Shown here piece after piece: positions 36,898 through 45,007 of a stretch of 64,000 bases of DNA (its first letter is position 1; the number at the start of each line of letters is the position of its first letter). The stretch comes from CAVQBL01 sp963710715. GTDB lineage: Bacteria; Pseudomonadota; Gammaproteobacteria; DSM-16500. The notes below the pieces were generated by a model. The model did not search any database. It was not told the DNA's origin and worked only from the letters and a program-made list of their open reading frames with translations. A program made the position numbers and the translations under genes. The DNA lies in the NCBI GenBank assembly GCA_963710715.1, contig CAVQBL010000002.1, forward strand, positions 85,524 to 149,523, in the 5' to 3' direction.

Positions 36898-36988
36898 TAG
36901 TTGTTCCTAAAATAAGCCAATGATCCTAGAATCTGCAGTTAGAAACTGAAATAATGTCGCTTTAATCGGAAAAAAACAGGTTAAAGTG

Positions 36989-38359
36989 ATGAAAAGACCC
37001 CCTTCTAAAACTCACCCGCAGGGTGAAAATCCAAAGCATCAAATTGCTCGAGTAATAGACAAGGTTGCTGTTGATACCTATGCTGGTCGAGTCTACATCG
37101 ATTGGGATCATGAAACGCCAGTCACTTCATTAGGGCAGCTCTCATTTTTTATTGAATTTCTGAAACGAACAGAATTATTTGATCAGTGGGTAGCTACTTG
37201 TCCATTGCAATTAACAAGCCCGAACGCACCCACACACAGAGATATTTTAGGCACGATTTTATTATCAGTTTTGTCGGGACATACGCGTTACTCTCATATC
37301 ACGACAGTGAGAACAGATAAAGTTAACGCGCCGTTATTGGGAATGAATAAAATTGTGAGCGAAGACTCAGTACGTCGAGCTTTGATAAAAATGCCTGAGC
37401 TCGAAAGTAGAGAATGGTTAATGGCAGGATTAAAAAATTGTTATTCTGAGATTTTAAATATCCCCTGGATATTAGATGTGGATACTACTGTCAAATGTCT
37501 TTATGGTCATCAAGAAGGTGCTGTTGTTGGTTACAATCCAAAAAAACCTGGACGACCTTCTCACACATATCACACGTACATGATTGCTAATATTCGAATG
37601 ATATTAGATGTTGAAGTGATGCCAGGAAATGAAATTTCGCCAAGTCACACATTGCCTTATTTGTTTTCATGGCTAGATTCACTGTCACTGGAACATCGCC
37701 CTAAGTTTATTCGCGGAGATTGTGCTTTTGGAAGTAATTCTGTGATGACAGCTTGCGAAGAAAGATCATTGCCGTATTTGTTTAAACTTAAGCAAACGCC
37801 AAACGTAAAGCGTTTTATAAGCAAACAGATGACTGAAGGAGAATGGGAAAATGCAGGACAAGGATGGCAAGGTTCTGCAGGTCAACTGCAATTAATGGGT
37901 TGGGAAAAATCGAGACGAGCTATTGTTTTGCGACGAAAAATAGAAAAAGAAATTGGTGTTATTAATAAAAAAGCATTAAGCGGCCAAATGATGTTTCAAT
38001 TTGCTAATATGGGAAAAAATATTGATGCGTATGAATACGCAGTATTAGTGACAAATATGGATTCGGAAATTATTACGATAGGTTCTCATTATCGTGATCG
38101 AGCAGACAGCGAAAATAATTTTGATGAACTAAAAAATCAATGGGGATGGTCAGGTTATACAACTAACGATTTACATCGATGTCGATTGATGGCTCTGATT
38201 ATTGCATTAATTTATAATTGGTGGACACTCTTTGTGAGACTAATAGAACCGAACTCACATTTAGAAACCATTACATCGAGACCATTGTTATTACATGCTG
38301 TTGGAAAACAAATTCAACATGGGGTTCAGCGACATAAGCGGACAGAATGTTACCTGTAA
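36989..38359 (+). CDS. IS1380-type transposase
   Basis: 456 residues from ATG 36989, the length expected for the family. Characteristic stretches are ILDVDTTVKCLYGHQEGAVV, GYNPKKPGRPSHTYHTY (first Asp nearby), FIRGDCAFGSN (second Asp), and HYRDRADSENNFDELKNQWG (Glu). The last ~13 residues (GVQRHKRTECYL) come from a 34-bp repeat that is inverted downstream, so the natural C-terminus may have been altered. I could not place the outer ends of the insertion sequence. Confidence 0.85.
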   Translation: MKRPPSKTHPQGENPKHQIARVIDKVAVDTYAGRVYIDWDHETPVTSLGQLSFFIEFLKRTELFDQWVATCPLQLTSPNAPTHRDILGTILLSVLSGHTRYSHITTVRTDKVNAPLLGMNKIVSEDSVRRALIKMPELESREWLMAGLKNCYSEILNIPWILDVDTTVKCLYGHQEGAVVGYNPKKPGRPSHTYHTYMIANIRMILDVEVMPGNEISPSHTLPYLFSWLDSLSLEHRPKFIRGDCAFGSNSVMTACEERSLPYLFKLKQTPNVKRFISKQMTEGEWENAGQGWQGSAGQLQLMGWEKSRRAIVLRRKIEKEIGVINKKALSGQMMFQFANMGKNIDAYEYAVLVTNMDSEIITIGSHYRDRADSENNFDELKNQWGWSGYTTNDLHRCRLMALIIALIYNWWTLFVRLIEPNSHLETITSRPLLLHAVGKQIQHGVQRHKRTECYL

Positions 38360-38512
38360 AATTCTAATTTCTTGATTTATAGCGAAGTAAAAATTCGTTA
38401 TTGCGGTTGGTAATTAATTAGATTAAATCTTGGCATCATGAAAAATTATTGTGAGTAGTCAATGGTTTATATTCCTTGAGGTAACATTCTGTCCGCTTAT
38501 GTCGCTGAACCC
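38322..38512. repeat. Perfect 34-bp inverted repeat at the 3' end of the IS1380-type gene
   Basis: 38322-38355 (GGGTTCAGCGACATAAGCGG...) and 38479-38512 are exact inverted copies separated by 123 bp of AT-rich sequence. The left arm includes the last ten codons of the transposase. It may mark a miniature element or the junction of a rearranged IS end. Nothing else is seen in 38360-38699. Confidence 0.85.
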
Positions 38513-38699
38513 GTCTGTGCTCATAGAACCACTATATGTAACTAAAAGGTTACTTGTCAAGTAACAGGAGCAAAGAAAGTGAATGCGGCAAAATGACGAT
38601 CACACGGCATGGGGTGACATCAACTACATATTAATCGACACACATATCGATTTTCACTATTATTATCAGCATGATAAAACACATGCTAACTATGCTCAC

Positions 38700-39917
38700 A
38701 TGAAATACTTTATTAATTTTTCTTTGTTGTTTCGCAACCGTAATTACGGATTGCTTTATATCGGCCAACTCATTTCATTTTTTGGCACCATGATCACAGG
38801 TGTAGTACTACCTTATCAAATCTATCATGAAACTCATTCCACTTTGATCGTGGGATTGCTGGGATTGTTTCAATTATTGCCTTTGCTATTTACTGCATTA
38901 ATCGGCGGAATTTTTGCGGATCGCTATCATCGCAGAATGTTATTGCTCATTTCCGAAACATTATTATCCATAGGCTGTTTATTGCTCGCGTTTAACGCCA
39001 GCTTGGCACCACCAAAAATCTGGGTTATTTTTCTTGTTGCCTCTTTGATGTCGGGAATTACTGGCTTACATCGCCCTGCCCTCGATAGCATTACCCAGCA
39101 AATTGTAGAAAAAAAAGATTTTCCAACCGTAGGCGCATTATCAACATTTAAATTCAGCGTTTGTTTAATCGCGGGCCCAGCCATTGGTGGTTTGATCATC
39201 GCGCATTTTGGTGTGATGATCACATTTTTTGTTGATTTTGCTAGCTTTTTAGTTTCACTGATTGCAATTCTCTTAATGACAGATATTCCTAAACCACAGG
39301 GCACAAAAGATGAATCAACACTAGCATCATTAAAAACAGGCTTTAAATATGCTGCTTCACGCCAAGAATTATTAGGAACTTACTTTGTCGATTTTTTTGC
39401 AATGATTTTTGGCATGCCAAATGCATTATTCCCTGCTATTGCCCAGTCATTTGGCAGTGTAAAAGTACTAGGCATGTTGTATTCAGCACCTGCCGTGGGT
39501 TCATTGATTCTTTCATTTTTTAGCGGGTGGACTGCACGTATTAAACGGCATGGCGCTGCCGTTGCAATATCAGCAAGTATTTGGGGCGTAGCAATTATTT
39601 GCTTTGGTCTTTCAAAAAATTTATGGGCGGCATTATTCTTTTTAATGATAGCAGGTGCTGCAGACGCAGTCAGCGGCATATTCCGCATGATTATGTGGAA
39701 TGAAACGATTCCAACAGAGCTACGCGGTCGATTAGCAGGAATAGAAATGATTAGCTATTTAAGCGGCCCGCGCTTGAGCGATACCGAAGCAGGATTAGTA
39801 GCAGCATTATTTGGCGTTACGACAGCTGTCGTATCTGGCGGTGTATTGTGTGTCATTAGCGTTGGTATTTGCTGTTATTTTCTTCCTAAATTTTGGCGGT
39901 ATAAATCAGAGCATTAA
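38700..39917 (+). CDS. MFS exporter (EntS/MFS_3 type)
   Basis: 405 residues from ATG 38700. An upstream ATG at 38583 adds 39 polar residues that do not look natural but cannot be excluded. Ten to twelve membrane helices are evident, with the MFS loop-2 motif GGIFADRYHRRMLLL after helix 2 and FGTMITGVVLPYQIY in helix 1. Relatives export siderophores or drugs by proton antiport. The substrate is unknown. It ends 50 bp before a 10-bp hairpin shared with the convergent csp gene. Confidence 0.85.
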   Translation: MKYFINFSLLFRNRNYGLLYIGQLISFFGTMITGVVLPYQIYHETHSTLIVGLLGLFQLLPLLFTALIGGIFADRYHRRMLLLISETLLSIGCLLLAFNASLAPPKIWVIFLVASLMSGITGLHRPALDSITQQIVEKKDFPTVGALSTFKFSVCLIAGPAIGGLIIAHFGVMITFFVDFASFLVSLIAILLMTDIPKPQGTKDESTLASLKTGFKYAASRQELLGTYFVDFFAMIFGMPNALFPAIAQSFGSVKVLGMLYSAPAVGSLILSFFSGWTARIKRHGAAVAISASIWGVAIICFGLSKNLWAALFFLMIAGAADAVSGIFRMIMWNETIPTELRGRLAGIEMISYLSGPRLSDTEAGLVAALFGVTTAVVSGGVLCVISVGICCYFLPKFWRYKSEH

Positions 39918-39968
39918 AACACGAATTCTGGATAACTATCTTTTCAGTACAGTCTAAATTATCCTTAA

Positions 39969-39998
39969 AGTCGAGTAATGCTGGCCTCTTACTCGACT
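39969..39998. terminator. Shared hairpin between convergent genes
   Basis: AGTCGAGTAA and TTACTCGACT form a perfect 10-bp stem with a 10-nt loop between the MFS stop (39917) and the csp stop (40017). It could end transcripts from both sides; there are no long T runs. Confidence 0.6.
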
Positions 39999-40016
39999 AT
40001 GCAGAACAGAAAATAA

Positions 40017-40232
40017 CTATGCATCAACCACAGTAACTTCTTCAGCCTGAAGACCTTTTTGCCCCTTCGCGACAGAAAATTCTACACGCTGACCTTCTTC
40101 TAGAGCTTTATATCCAGTGCCAGTAATAGATTTAAAATGGACAAAAACATCTTCGCCATTATCACGCGAGATGAAACCAAATCCTTTGCTATTATTGAAC
40201 CACTTAACCGTACCTTTTTCACGCGCTGCCAT
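40017..40232 (-). CDS. Cold-shock domain protein (CspA family)
   Basis: 71 residues from the ATG at 40232 (MAAREKGTVKWFNN), preceded by an AAGGG Shine-Dalgarno; an ATG at 40247 adds MKGNI and is less likely. KGFGFISRDNGEDVFVHF carries both RNP motifs. It ends QKGLQAEEVTVVDA and is the closest relative of the csp at 4575. A 38-bp repeat shared with the first csp lies about 195 bp upstream. Confidence 0.93.
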   Translation of the reverse strand: MAAREKGTVKWFNNSKGFGFISRDNGEDVFVHFKSITGTGYKALEEGQRVEFSVAKGQKGLQAEEVTVVDA

Positions 40233-40274
40233 AATGTTACCCTTCAATTAATAAAAACATTAACAGTATATACT

Positions 40275-40379
40275 TCATTGTTCTGCTAAATCCATATTCA
40301 CAAAAAACAACCCATTCAACACACGTGCAGCGCGTGAATAATCCAATGTTTCTGCAATATCTCCCGCAGTATGGCTCAT
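40275..40379 (-). pseudogene. M28-type peptidase C-terminal relic
   Basis: 34 codons read MSHTAGDIAETLDYSRAARV then LNGLFFVNMDLAEQ and stop; IGSSLT in frame before the ATG also fits. The pattern (S/Y)HTxxDxxxxLDYxxxARV is like the end of zinc aminopeptidases of family M28. Everything before it is gone. The rest of 40248-40635 holds only the 38-bp repeat. Confidence 0.35.
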
Positions 40380-40426
40380 TGTGAGGCTACTTCCGATGAA
40401 TCACCAAATGCGTATTATTTGTCCTT

Positions 40427-40464
40427 ATTTTGTATAAGTCGATCGTGTTATTTTCTTACATGCT
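40427..40464 (+). repeat. 38-bp exact repeat, copy 2
   Basis: Identical to 741-778. Here it lies between the csp gene and higBA, and it points away from the csp gene, whereas copy 1 points toward its csp gene. Confidence 0.8.
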
Positions 40465-40635
40465 AACGACTCGGTTCATATCAAATCTCCCTTTGCATTA
40501 TTATTACAAATAAGTTGTGTTAGAAAGTGGATTCCATTATAGATTATGTAGTTGCGATACCACTAATGAATTTTACTGGAAATATCAAGCGGTCGTATGC
40601 GCGCAACCTTTCTACTATGTCAAAAGCAGAACCAA

Positions 40636-40941
40636 TTAAGCTGCTATTTGATGTAATTTGATTTTCTTAATATTAATTCGAAGTTTTTTTCTATTTTTTT
40701 CAGCTTGCCAGAGATCATACATACTTTGCATGTTAACCCACATTTCGCTGCTCGTGTTCAAAGCTAAAGATAACCTTATAGCCATTTCAGGACTAATACC
40801 AGATTTTCCATTGAGAACTTTTGATAATGTTACGCGCCCTACGCCTAATGCTTTCGCAGCTTCAGTAACAGATAATTCCGCACCTTCAATTAGCATACGC
40901 TTTACAACGAGCCCTGGATGTGGTGGATTGTGCATAATCAT
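40636..40941 (-). CDS. higA: HigA-family antitoxin
   Basis: 101 residues. HPGLVVKRMLIEGAELSVTE, AAKALGVGRVTLSKVLNGKS and EMAIRLSLALNTSSEMWVNM are the standard phrases of the HigA/VapI XRE-type helix-turn-helix antitoxin. GGAGG lies 10 nt before the ATG. It follows the toxin gene by 18 bp, the inverted toxin-first order typical of higBA. It should neutralise HigB and repress the shared promoter, where a 14-bp palindrome is found. Confidence 0.93.
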   Translation of the reverse strand: MIMHNPPHPGLVVKRMLIEGAELSVTEAAKALGVGRVTLSKVLNGKSGISPEMAIRLSLALNTSSEMWVNMQSMYDLWQAEKNRKKLRINIKKIKLHQIAA

Positions 40942-40959
40942 AAAATTTTTACCTCCTTA

Positions 40960-41238
40960 CTAATGGTAATCAACATAATCAACTAAAATTGCATCTTCTT
41001 TTTCAAATTGAAAGATAAGACGCCAATTACCGCTTACTTTAACTGAATAATATCCTTTTAACTCTCCATGCAAAGGATGAAAATAGTTCCCAGGTGTATT
41101 CATATCTTCTGGTTTAATAGCGCTGGATAGCTGCAACAAAAGTAACCCGAGTATTTTCGCATGCGCGGGTTGTATTCCCGCCTTGCTTCCAGTCTCGTAA
41201 AATTTTTTAAGCCCTTTATGACGCCATCCTTTAATCAT
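40960..41238 (-). CDS. higB: HigB-family toxin (RelE superfamily mRNA interferase)
   Basis: 92 residues. WRHKGLKKFYETGSKAGIQP, LHGELKGYYSVKVSGNWRL and IFQFEKEDAILVDYVDYH are typical of HigB/RelE ribosome-dependent endoribonucleases. The ATG sits only 6 nt after a -10 box, so its mRNA should be leaderless or nearly so. It is the first gene of a two-gene operon with higA. Confidence 0.93.
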   Translation of the reverse strand: MIKGWRHKGLKKFYETGSKAGIQPAHAKILGLLLLQLSSAIKPEDMNTPGNYFHPLHGELKGYYSVKVSGNWRLIFQFEKEDAILVDYVDYH

Positions 41239-41244
41239 ATATTA

Positions 41245-41273
41245 ATTGTATACTGTATATATACAGAAGTCAA
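41245..41273 (-). promoter_or_regulatory. higBA promoter with operator in the spacer
   Basis: On the minus strand TTGACT, a 17-bp spacer, then TACAAT form a strong sigma-70-type promoter. The spacer contains the perfect 14-bp palindrome CTGTATATATACAG (41253-41266), the expected place for HigA autorepression. The predicted start point falls on the higB ATG. Confidence 0.75.
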
Positions 41274-41349
41274 TGCTTCATAGCAAGTTCTATATTCCGA
41301 GTATCCTTATTTTATATGCGGTTAATACAGATGCTTGTGAAATAAGGGC

Positions 41350-41529
41350 GCTGGGCAGAATCGTGCGGAAATGCAACATAAGCTCAATATCTTATTGAAT
41401 AATAAAAAATTATTACATTACACTTATTAGTTTGTAAAAAATAAAGGTAGACGAAATTCAAAACGGAAAAACCCAATTATTCAAGTGCTTTTTAGAATTG
41501 TGTTGCATTTCCGCACGATTCTGCCCAGC
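41350..41529. mobile_element. TIME: 180-bp Tn3-derived miniature element of the second type
   Basis: Perfect 29-bp inverted repeats, 41350-41378 (GCTGGGCAGAATCGTGCGGA...) and 41501-41529. Similarity extends outward to GGxGCTGGG and inward to CAACAxAA. The left end from 41345 is 38 bp closing CATAAG, like Tn3-family ends. The 122-bp core is AT-rich and non-coding. The same end type occurs alone at 29840 and 30227. No tnpA for this end type lies in the window. Confidence 0.75.
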
Positions 41530-41551
41530 ACCTTTATATCATCCGAACCTG

Positions 41552-41983
41552 TTAATGACCGCGTTGTTTTCTCTTCTTTTTATCTTGTTTTAACTGAAAT
41601 TTTCTCTCAAGGAGAGTTTCTTTTTGCATTTTTGAAATTGTTTTCTTAAGCCTTTTCTTCTTCTCAAGATCGATTCTTAACACTTCTTGTGCATGAGTTG
41701 TACTTGGCAAACTCTTTTTGGCCTTTTCCATTTCTCTTCTAACTTCGCGTTGCATGCGTTTAGGATTTTTTCGCTTAATGATCAGTTTAAAATTTTTTGG
41801 CTCAGTAAATTTTAATTTCTCAAAATGAGTCAACACAAAATCATATAACTCGGCATTTGTAGGTTCTCCGCCAAATATTTGTCGTGCAACAGCATATCCA
41901 TCATCGTCATTTCTTTCAAAAAGGCCAACCCAAAATGCATTCTCTACTAAAACCGTTACTTTAATCGTGTATTGTTTATTCAT
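41552..41983 (-). CDS. YjdF-family protein (DUF2992)
   Basis: 143 residues. The N-terminal domain (VTVLVENAFWVGLFERNDDD, FEKLKFTEPKNFKLIIKRKN) and the Arg/Lys-rich helical tail (PKRMQREVRREMEKAKK) match the YjdF/DUF2992 family. In Firmicutes such genes are controlled by yjdF riboswitches; no such RNA is seen here. The molecular role is unknown. It stands alone next to a TIME. Confidence 0.85.
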   Translation of the reverse strand: MNKQYTIKVTVLVENAFWVGLFERNDDDGYAVARQIFGGEPTNAELYDFVLTHFEKLKFTEPKNFKLIIKRKNPKRMQREVRREMEKAKKSLPSTTHAQEVLRIDLEKKKRLKKTISKMQKETLLERKFQLKQDKKKRKQRGH

Positions 41984-42074
41984 ATGTGCTGCCTATCTAT
42001 CACTCATACTAATCATTTCAAACATTAGGAGATATTACTCGCTGCTCAACGTCATAGCAATCTACGGCAATAAA

Positions 42075-42872
42075 TCACTTCAATAGGTGAGATTTTAAGA
42101 ATTCAAGAATTGCTCTAATAATCTCATGTGACATTGGATCATCATCAAGCAAATCATAACTATGCGGTGCCATGTGATGATTCACGAATGTTATTGGTAA
42201 ATTGTGAGATAACGATTTCGCAAGAAAATGATCTATTGTTTTATTCAAATTAGGCATTTGATCTTGCCCGCATCTTACAAGAAATAACGGTAATGTCTGA
42301 GGAAATTCATCCATCGTTTTTTGAGAACATGGATTCACAAATCCGAATTGTTTTGCTGCCTCAGCAGTGTAAGTTAATTTTTCGACATTTAACATGTAAC
42401 CATAATTAAAAACAGCACACCGGAACATATCATGCGTTTTTTGCATAATGACTGACAACGCCATCGGAACATTACCGGAGCATGCCCATAATCCAATTCG
42501 TTTTTCATCAATCCCAAATGATATAGCATTTTTTTGAAGATATCGAAGCAGGATGGGTAAATCTGCCACCGGATTTTTATATGTGTAAGTGATGGCGGCA
42601 ATTCCTGAAGCTGCTATCAACCTCCCCCATGAAACGTATTGCTGCATCTCTTTGAGTTTGCTGCCAAACATGGGATCAGAGAATCCAAATACGAAAATAA
42701 CAATAGGAAGAGGTTTTTCAGATTTTTCTGGAGAATAAAAATCCAGGGTCAGCACGTCTGATTCAGTTTTGAGATATACAATATCACGCTGTACATGAAC
42801 AGTATCCATTCCAGGAATTTTGTAAACGACTTGTTTCGTCGTAATATCATTTTTTTGATTTTTTTCACTCAT
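42075..42872 (-). CDS. Alpha/beta hydrolase
   Basis: 265 residues from ATG 42872, chosen for the GAGGAA just upstream; ATG 42893 would add seven. The fold is seen in LTLDFYSPEKSEKPLPIVIF (strand before the oxyanion loop), RIGLWACSGNVPMAL (nucleophile Ser in CSGN instead of the usual GxSxG), LVRCGQDQMPNLN (Asp) and NHHMAPHSYDLLDDD (His). It resembles the BD-FAE/dienelactone hydrolase branch that acts on esters. No signal peptide is present. Confidence 0.8.
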   Translation of the reverse strand: MSEKNQKNDITTKQVVYKIPGMDTVHVQRDIVYLKTESDVLTLDFYSPEKSEKPLPIVIFVFGFSDPMFGSKLKEMQQYVSWGRLIAASGIAAITYTYKNPVADLPILLRYLQKNAISFGIDEKRIGLWACSGNVPMALSVIMQKTHDMFRCAVFNYGYMLNVEKLTYTAEAAKQFGFVNPCSQKTMDEFPQTLPLFLVRCGQDQMPNLNKTIDHFLAKSLSHNLPITFVNHHMAPHSYDLLDDDPMSHEIIRAILEFLKSHLLK

Positions 42873-42897
42873 ATTTAATTCCTCTGAATTCATCTAT

Positions 42898-43207
42898 TCA
42901 TTGCATAAATGTAAAACAGAAGAAAGAACTGAAGCAATAAATTACATTAAATTTTTTATCTAATAAACGAGCCGCTGTTAAGATATCTCCATCGATAAAT
43001 AAAATATCGGGATAGTGTTTTTTAGCATATTCAATAAGATCGCTATCAATATCTATACCAGTGAATTTTCCCCATCCATTTTTTTGTAAATAATTTGCGG
43101 TACCACCTAAACCACACCCTACATCAAGACTCTACCCTCTTTGAGGTGCGGTCCCCATTCTGGTCAAAAGGGGACAAATCTTTTTTCTCAAGTAACCATG
43201 CCTGCAT
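42898..43207 (-). pseudogene. SAM-dependent methyltransferase, frameshifted and truncated
   Basis: From ATG 43207 the frame reads MQAWLLEKKDLSPFDQNGDR and stops. One base out of frame the protein continues LDVGCGLGGTANYLQKNGWG (motif I), KFTGIDIDSDLIEYAKKHYP (motif II) and DILFIDGDIL before ending at 42898. The C-terminal half of a class I methyltransferase is absent. A dead gene. Confidence 0.75.
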
Positions 43208-43208
43208 T

Positions 43209-44579
43209 TTAGTTAACTGATTGCTCTAAAAAACTTTCCAATAACCTAGGCAACTCTTCAATTAAATAAAATGGAATAGACAATAAGCGATAAGATACCG
43301 ATTCACCATTATTTAACGTAACCTGCACAGGTGTAATACTAGGTTCACTGCTATAAATTCGTATGGCAAATTTAAATTCCCTTTCATGCATAAAATAATG
43401 TAACGAGCGTAAACTTCCCACACTTCCCGCCTTTACTTCAACGGGAATAATTTTATCGTTATATTGAATGACATAATCAATTTCTGCATTACTTTGCCCT
43501 TCACGTTGCCAATAATATAAAACAGGGTCTTGGTAGAATTGAAAATTTTTACGCAATAATTGACCTACCAATTGTTCCGCCATTTCACCATTATTGGCTA
43601 ATTTGAGTGGTTTTAAATGAATTGGCTGTGGATTCGTTATGCTATTAACCAATCCAATATCAGATAAAATAATCTTAAAATAGCGCGATTTTGGTTTTGC
43701 ACCCAATGGCACGCCGTCTGCAACAACCGATTGCACACGATGAACAACACGCGCTAATTCTAATAAAGATAATGCATTTGCAGTTGTTTGACTTTTAATG
43801 TCAGGATTGACTTGGGTATACGAGAATTTTTTTCCTAATAAACGTGGAATAGCCAGCATAACTTCACGTAGCCGTTCTGGTGCAATACGTGTTGGATATT
43901 TTGCAAAATCATTTTGATAGGCCGTTAATAAATCTTGATGAATTTGATTAACACGCAAATAAGAATGTTCTATAATCCAATTTTTTACCGCTTCTGGCAT
44001 GCCACCGACAAGACAATAATTTTCAACTGAAGTCATTAGTGTTTGATGAATCGCATCAGGAATCGGATTGTCTAATGTTGATTTTCTTAAATACTGCACC
44101 AACATGGATTGTTGATCTGCTTCTAAAAATTCCAAAAATGATAAGGGTTCTAAATAAAAAAATTGAATACGACCAACCGGCATACTAAATGTATGATCAT
44201 GCAATACAAAATCAAGCAGTGAACCTGCTGCAACAACCGCTAATTCAGGCAATAATTCATAAAACCAACGAAGCTTCGCCAGTATATCTGGCATTGCTTG
44301 CACTTCATCTAAAAACAATAAGCAATTGGCAGATTGAGTTGGCGCTGGCAATAGCGTTTCTAGGTTTGACCAAATTAATTTAACATCATTGCTTGTAAAC
44401 AATGAACGAAGCTCTGGTCTGTTTTCAAAATTAATTTCGATGAGCTGCTTGTTTTGTGATTTTGCAAGTTCACGCACTAACCATGTTTTTCCTGATTGAC
44501 GAACGCCACGGAGAACCAACGGTTTTCTATTGGCTTGTATCAACCATTGTGTTAATTCTAATAATTCTTTTCTAATCAA
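43209..44579 (-). CDS. AAA_14/DUF4143 family ATPase
   Basis: 456 residues. Walker A is PLVLRGVRQSGKTWLV (about 20-35) and Walker B is CLLFLDEVQAMPD (about 86-98). The C-terminal DUF4143 part contains YYWQREGQSNAEIDYVIQYN and IIPVEVKAGSVGSLRSL, a PD-(D/E)XK-like nuclease-fold signature. The length is typical. The family is widespread in bacteria and archaea and poorly understood. The gene is alone on its strand, close to a methyltransferase relic. Confidence 0.88.
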   Translation of the reverse strand: MIRKELLELTQWLIQANRKPLVLRGVRQSGKTWLVRELAKSQNKQLIEINFENRPELRSLFTSNDVKLIWSNLETLLPAPTQSANCLLFLDEVQAMPDILAKLRWFYELLPELAVVAAGSLLDFVLHDHTFSMPVGRIQFFYLEPLSFLEFLEADQQSMLVQYLRKSTLDNPIPDAIHQTLMTSVENYCLVGGMPEAVKNWIIEHSYLRVNQIHQDLLTAYQNDFAKYPTRIAPERLREVMLAIPRLLGKKFSYTQVNPDIKSQTTANALSLLELARVVHRVQSVVADGVPLGAKPKSRYFKIILSDIGLVNSITNPQPIHLKPLKLANNGEMAEQLVGQLLRKNFQFYQDPVLYYWQREGQSNAEIDYVIQYNDKIIPVEVKAGSVGSLRSLHYFMHEREFKFAIRIYSSEPSITPVQVTLNNGESVSYRLLSIPFYLIEELPRLLESFLEQSVN

Positions 44580-44695
44580 TTACTTATCCTTTATCTGGCT
44601 ATTTTTATATACATAAACATACATTAATAGTAACTTTTTATGGGCATAAATGGAAGTGTGCTGTTGTAAAAAGATAATCTGCTTAAGAACCAATA

Positions 44696-45005
44696 TCAAA
44701 ATGTTGTGTTATAAAGATCGGCAACATGGTGAGCCATTGGAGCTAAAGCTGCCTTTGCTATGAAATGCAGATTAGTTAATATAATGACTGTAAATTTATC
44801 ATCAATATATCTTGCAATATAGCTTGAAAATCCTTGAAACTCTCCGCCATGCTCAACAATACAATGACCATTAATATTATCAACAATCCAACCCAAACCA
44901 TCATTTTGCGTTTTGCCATTATTCAATTTGATAGGTGCCCACATTACAGCAAGATCTGCTGCTTGAGGAACTTATCCGTATAAAGTGCTGCATCCCATTT
45001 TAAAA
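44696..45005 (-). pseudogene. Serine hydrolase (beta-lactamase family), C-terminal fragment
   Basis: From about 45005 the reading FLKWDAALYTDKFL goes out of frame by one base near 44975 and continues ADLAVMWAPIKLNNGKTQND, GLGWIVDNINGHCIVEHGGE, FQGFSSYIARY to a stop at 44696. This is the last ~100 residues of a class C beta-lactamase-like hydrolase, with HGG as the KTG-equivalent. It follows a separate hydrolase gene but does not complete it, since that gene has its own end. Confidence 0.7.
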
Positions 45006-45007
45006 AT

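Noticed and set aside
38583..38699. Extra N-terminal 39 residues of the MFS exporter as part of the gene
   Set aside because: The segment is polar and unlike MFS proteins. The family starts near ATG 38700, though the earlier start cannot be excluded.
41984..42074. yjdF-type riboswitch before the YjdF-family gene
   Set aside because: The gap is about 90 bp, AT-rich, and lacks the extended conserved structure known from Firmicutes.
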